This document shows positions 6,423 through 6,612 of a DNA stretch of 6,612 bases, piece by piece (positions within the stretch are counted from its first letter, which is position 1; each line of letters opens with the position of its first letter). Both the position numbers and the translations under genes were made by a program. The stretch is from Microbacteriaceae bacterium (GTDB lineage Bacteria > Actinomycetota > Actinomycetes > Actinomycetales > Microbacteriaceae), in contig JALRLI010000055.1 in NCBI GenBank assembly GCA_023254555.1, positions 1 to 6,612 on the forward strand, in the 5' to 3' direction. The notes beneath the pieces were generated by a model. It saw only the letters and a program-made list of their open reading frames with translations, was not told the origin of the DNA and ran no database searches.

Positions 6423-6612
6423 CTAGTTACTCTCGGCCAGGGTTTCTTTAATCATGGTCTCGAGCACTGAAGCATCAGTTATCTGCCCGAGCACTCGGTG
6501 CGCCACTCGACCCTCTCGGTCAAGAATCAGGGTGGTGGGCACAGCATTCAGCGGCACCGTCGCTGCGAAGGCTCGTTGCACTGCCGCGTTGTTGTCTTTG
6601 TCAAGTATCGAT
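6423..6612 (-). CDS. TlpA/ResA-like thioredoxin-fold protein, C-terminal part (cut by window edge)
   Basis: Only the last 62 residues lie in the window; the gene continues past the right edge. The visible segment starts SILDKDNNAAV and contains NAVPTTLILDREGRVAHRV (visible residues 22-40). The VPTT carries the cis-proline that packs next to the redox site in thioredoxin-like proteins, followed by the strand-turn-strand typical of TlpA, ResA and AhpC/TSA-type folds. A C-terminal helix and the stop codon follow. The CXXC active site and any signal peptide or lipobox would lie in the missing part, so activity cannot be confirmed. As the gene directly before ccdA, resB and ccsB it is most likely the extracytoplasmic thiol reductase of cytochrome c maturation that receives electrons from CcdA. 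It is too short to track with certainty which subfamily it belongs to. Confidence 0.85.
   Translation of the reverse strand, partial: SILDKDNNAAVQRAFAATVPLNAVPTTLILDREGRVAHRVLGQITDASVLETMIKETLAESN

Overview
The window carries two respiratory gene sets from what looks like a high-GC Gram-positive actinobacterium, plausibly a member of the Microbacteriaceae. This assignment rests on moderately high GC, on protein sequences with actinobacterial features (a short MenE, an Asp-type MenB, a System II cytochrome c maturation set) and on mixed GTG and ATG starts. It is a judgement from memory of the families, not from a search. No rRNA, tRNA, CRISPR array, insertion sequence or other mobile element is visible, and the region reads as core chromosome.

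Left part (1-3053): menaquinone (vitamin K2) biosynthesis. menE (o-succinylbenzoate-CoA ligase) and menB (1,4-dihydroxy-2-naphthoyl-CoA synthase) lie on the minus strand in the order menB-menE, separated by 20 bases. menC (o-succinylbenzoate synthase) lies on the plus strand and diverges from menB across a 63-base gap. Together they encode three successive steps: MenC makes o-succinylbenzoate, MenE activates it to the CoA ester and MenB closes the second ring. The gap holds a likely leaderless promoter for menB, a possible -10 element for menC and an imperfect repeat structure overlapping both.

Right part (3042-6612): System II cytochrome c maturation, all on the minus strand, transcribed as tlpA/resA-like (cut by the window edge) - ccdA - resB - ccsB. 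CcdA carries reducing equivalents across the membrane, the TlpA/ResA-like thioredoxin is expected to use them to keep apocytochrome cysteines reduced, and ResB with CcsB forms the haem-handling and ligation complex. Spacing is tight: 23 bases between tlpA and ccdA, a 17-base overlap of ccdA and resB, and 75 bases between resB and ccsB. The two modules converge, and the ends of menC and ccsB overlap by 12 bases.

The two gene sets feed the same membrane respiratory chain, one making the quinone and the other the c-type cytochromes. A similar neighbourhood is known in Mycobacterium tuberculosis (Rv0526-Rv0529 near menA, menE, menB, menC and menD), so this looks like a compact version of a conserved arrangement. 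I found no convincing sign of a new biological system. The most interesting unexplained structure is the repeat in the menB/menC divergent gap.
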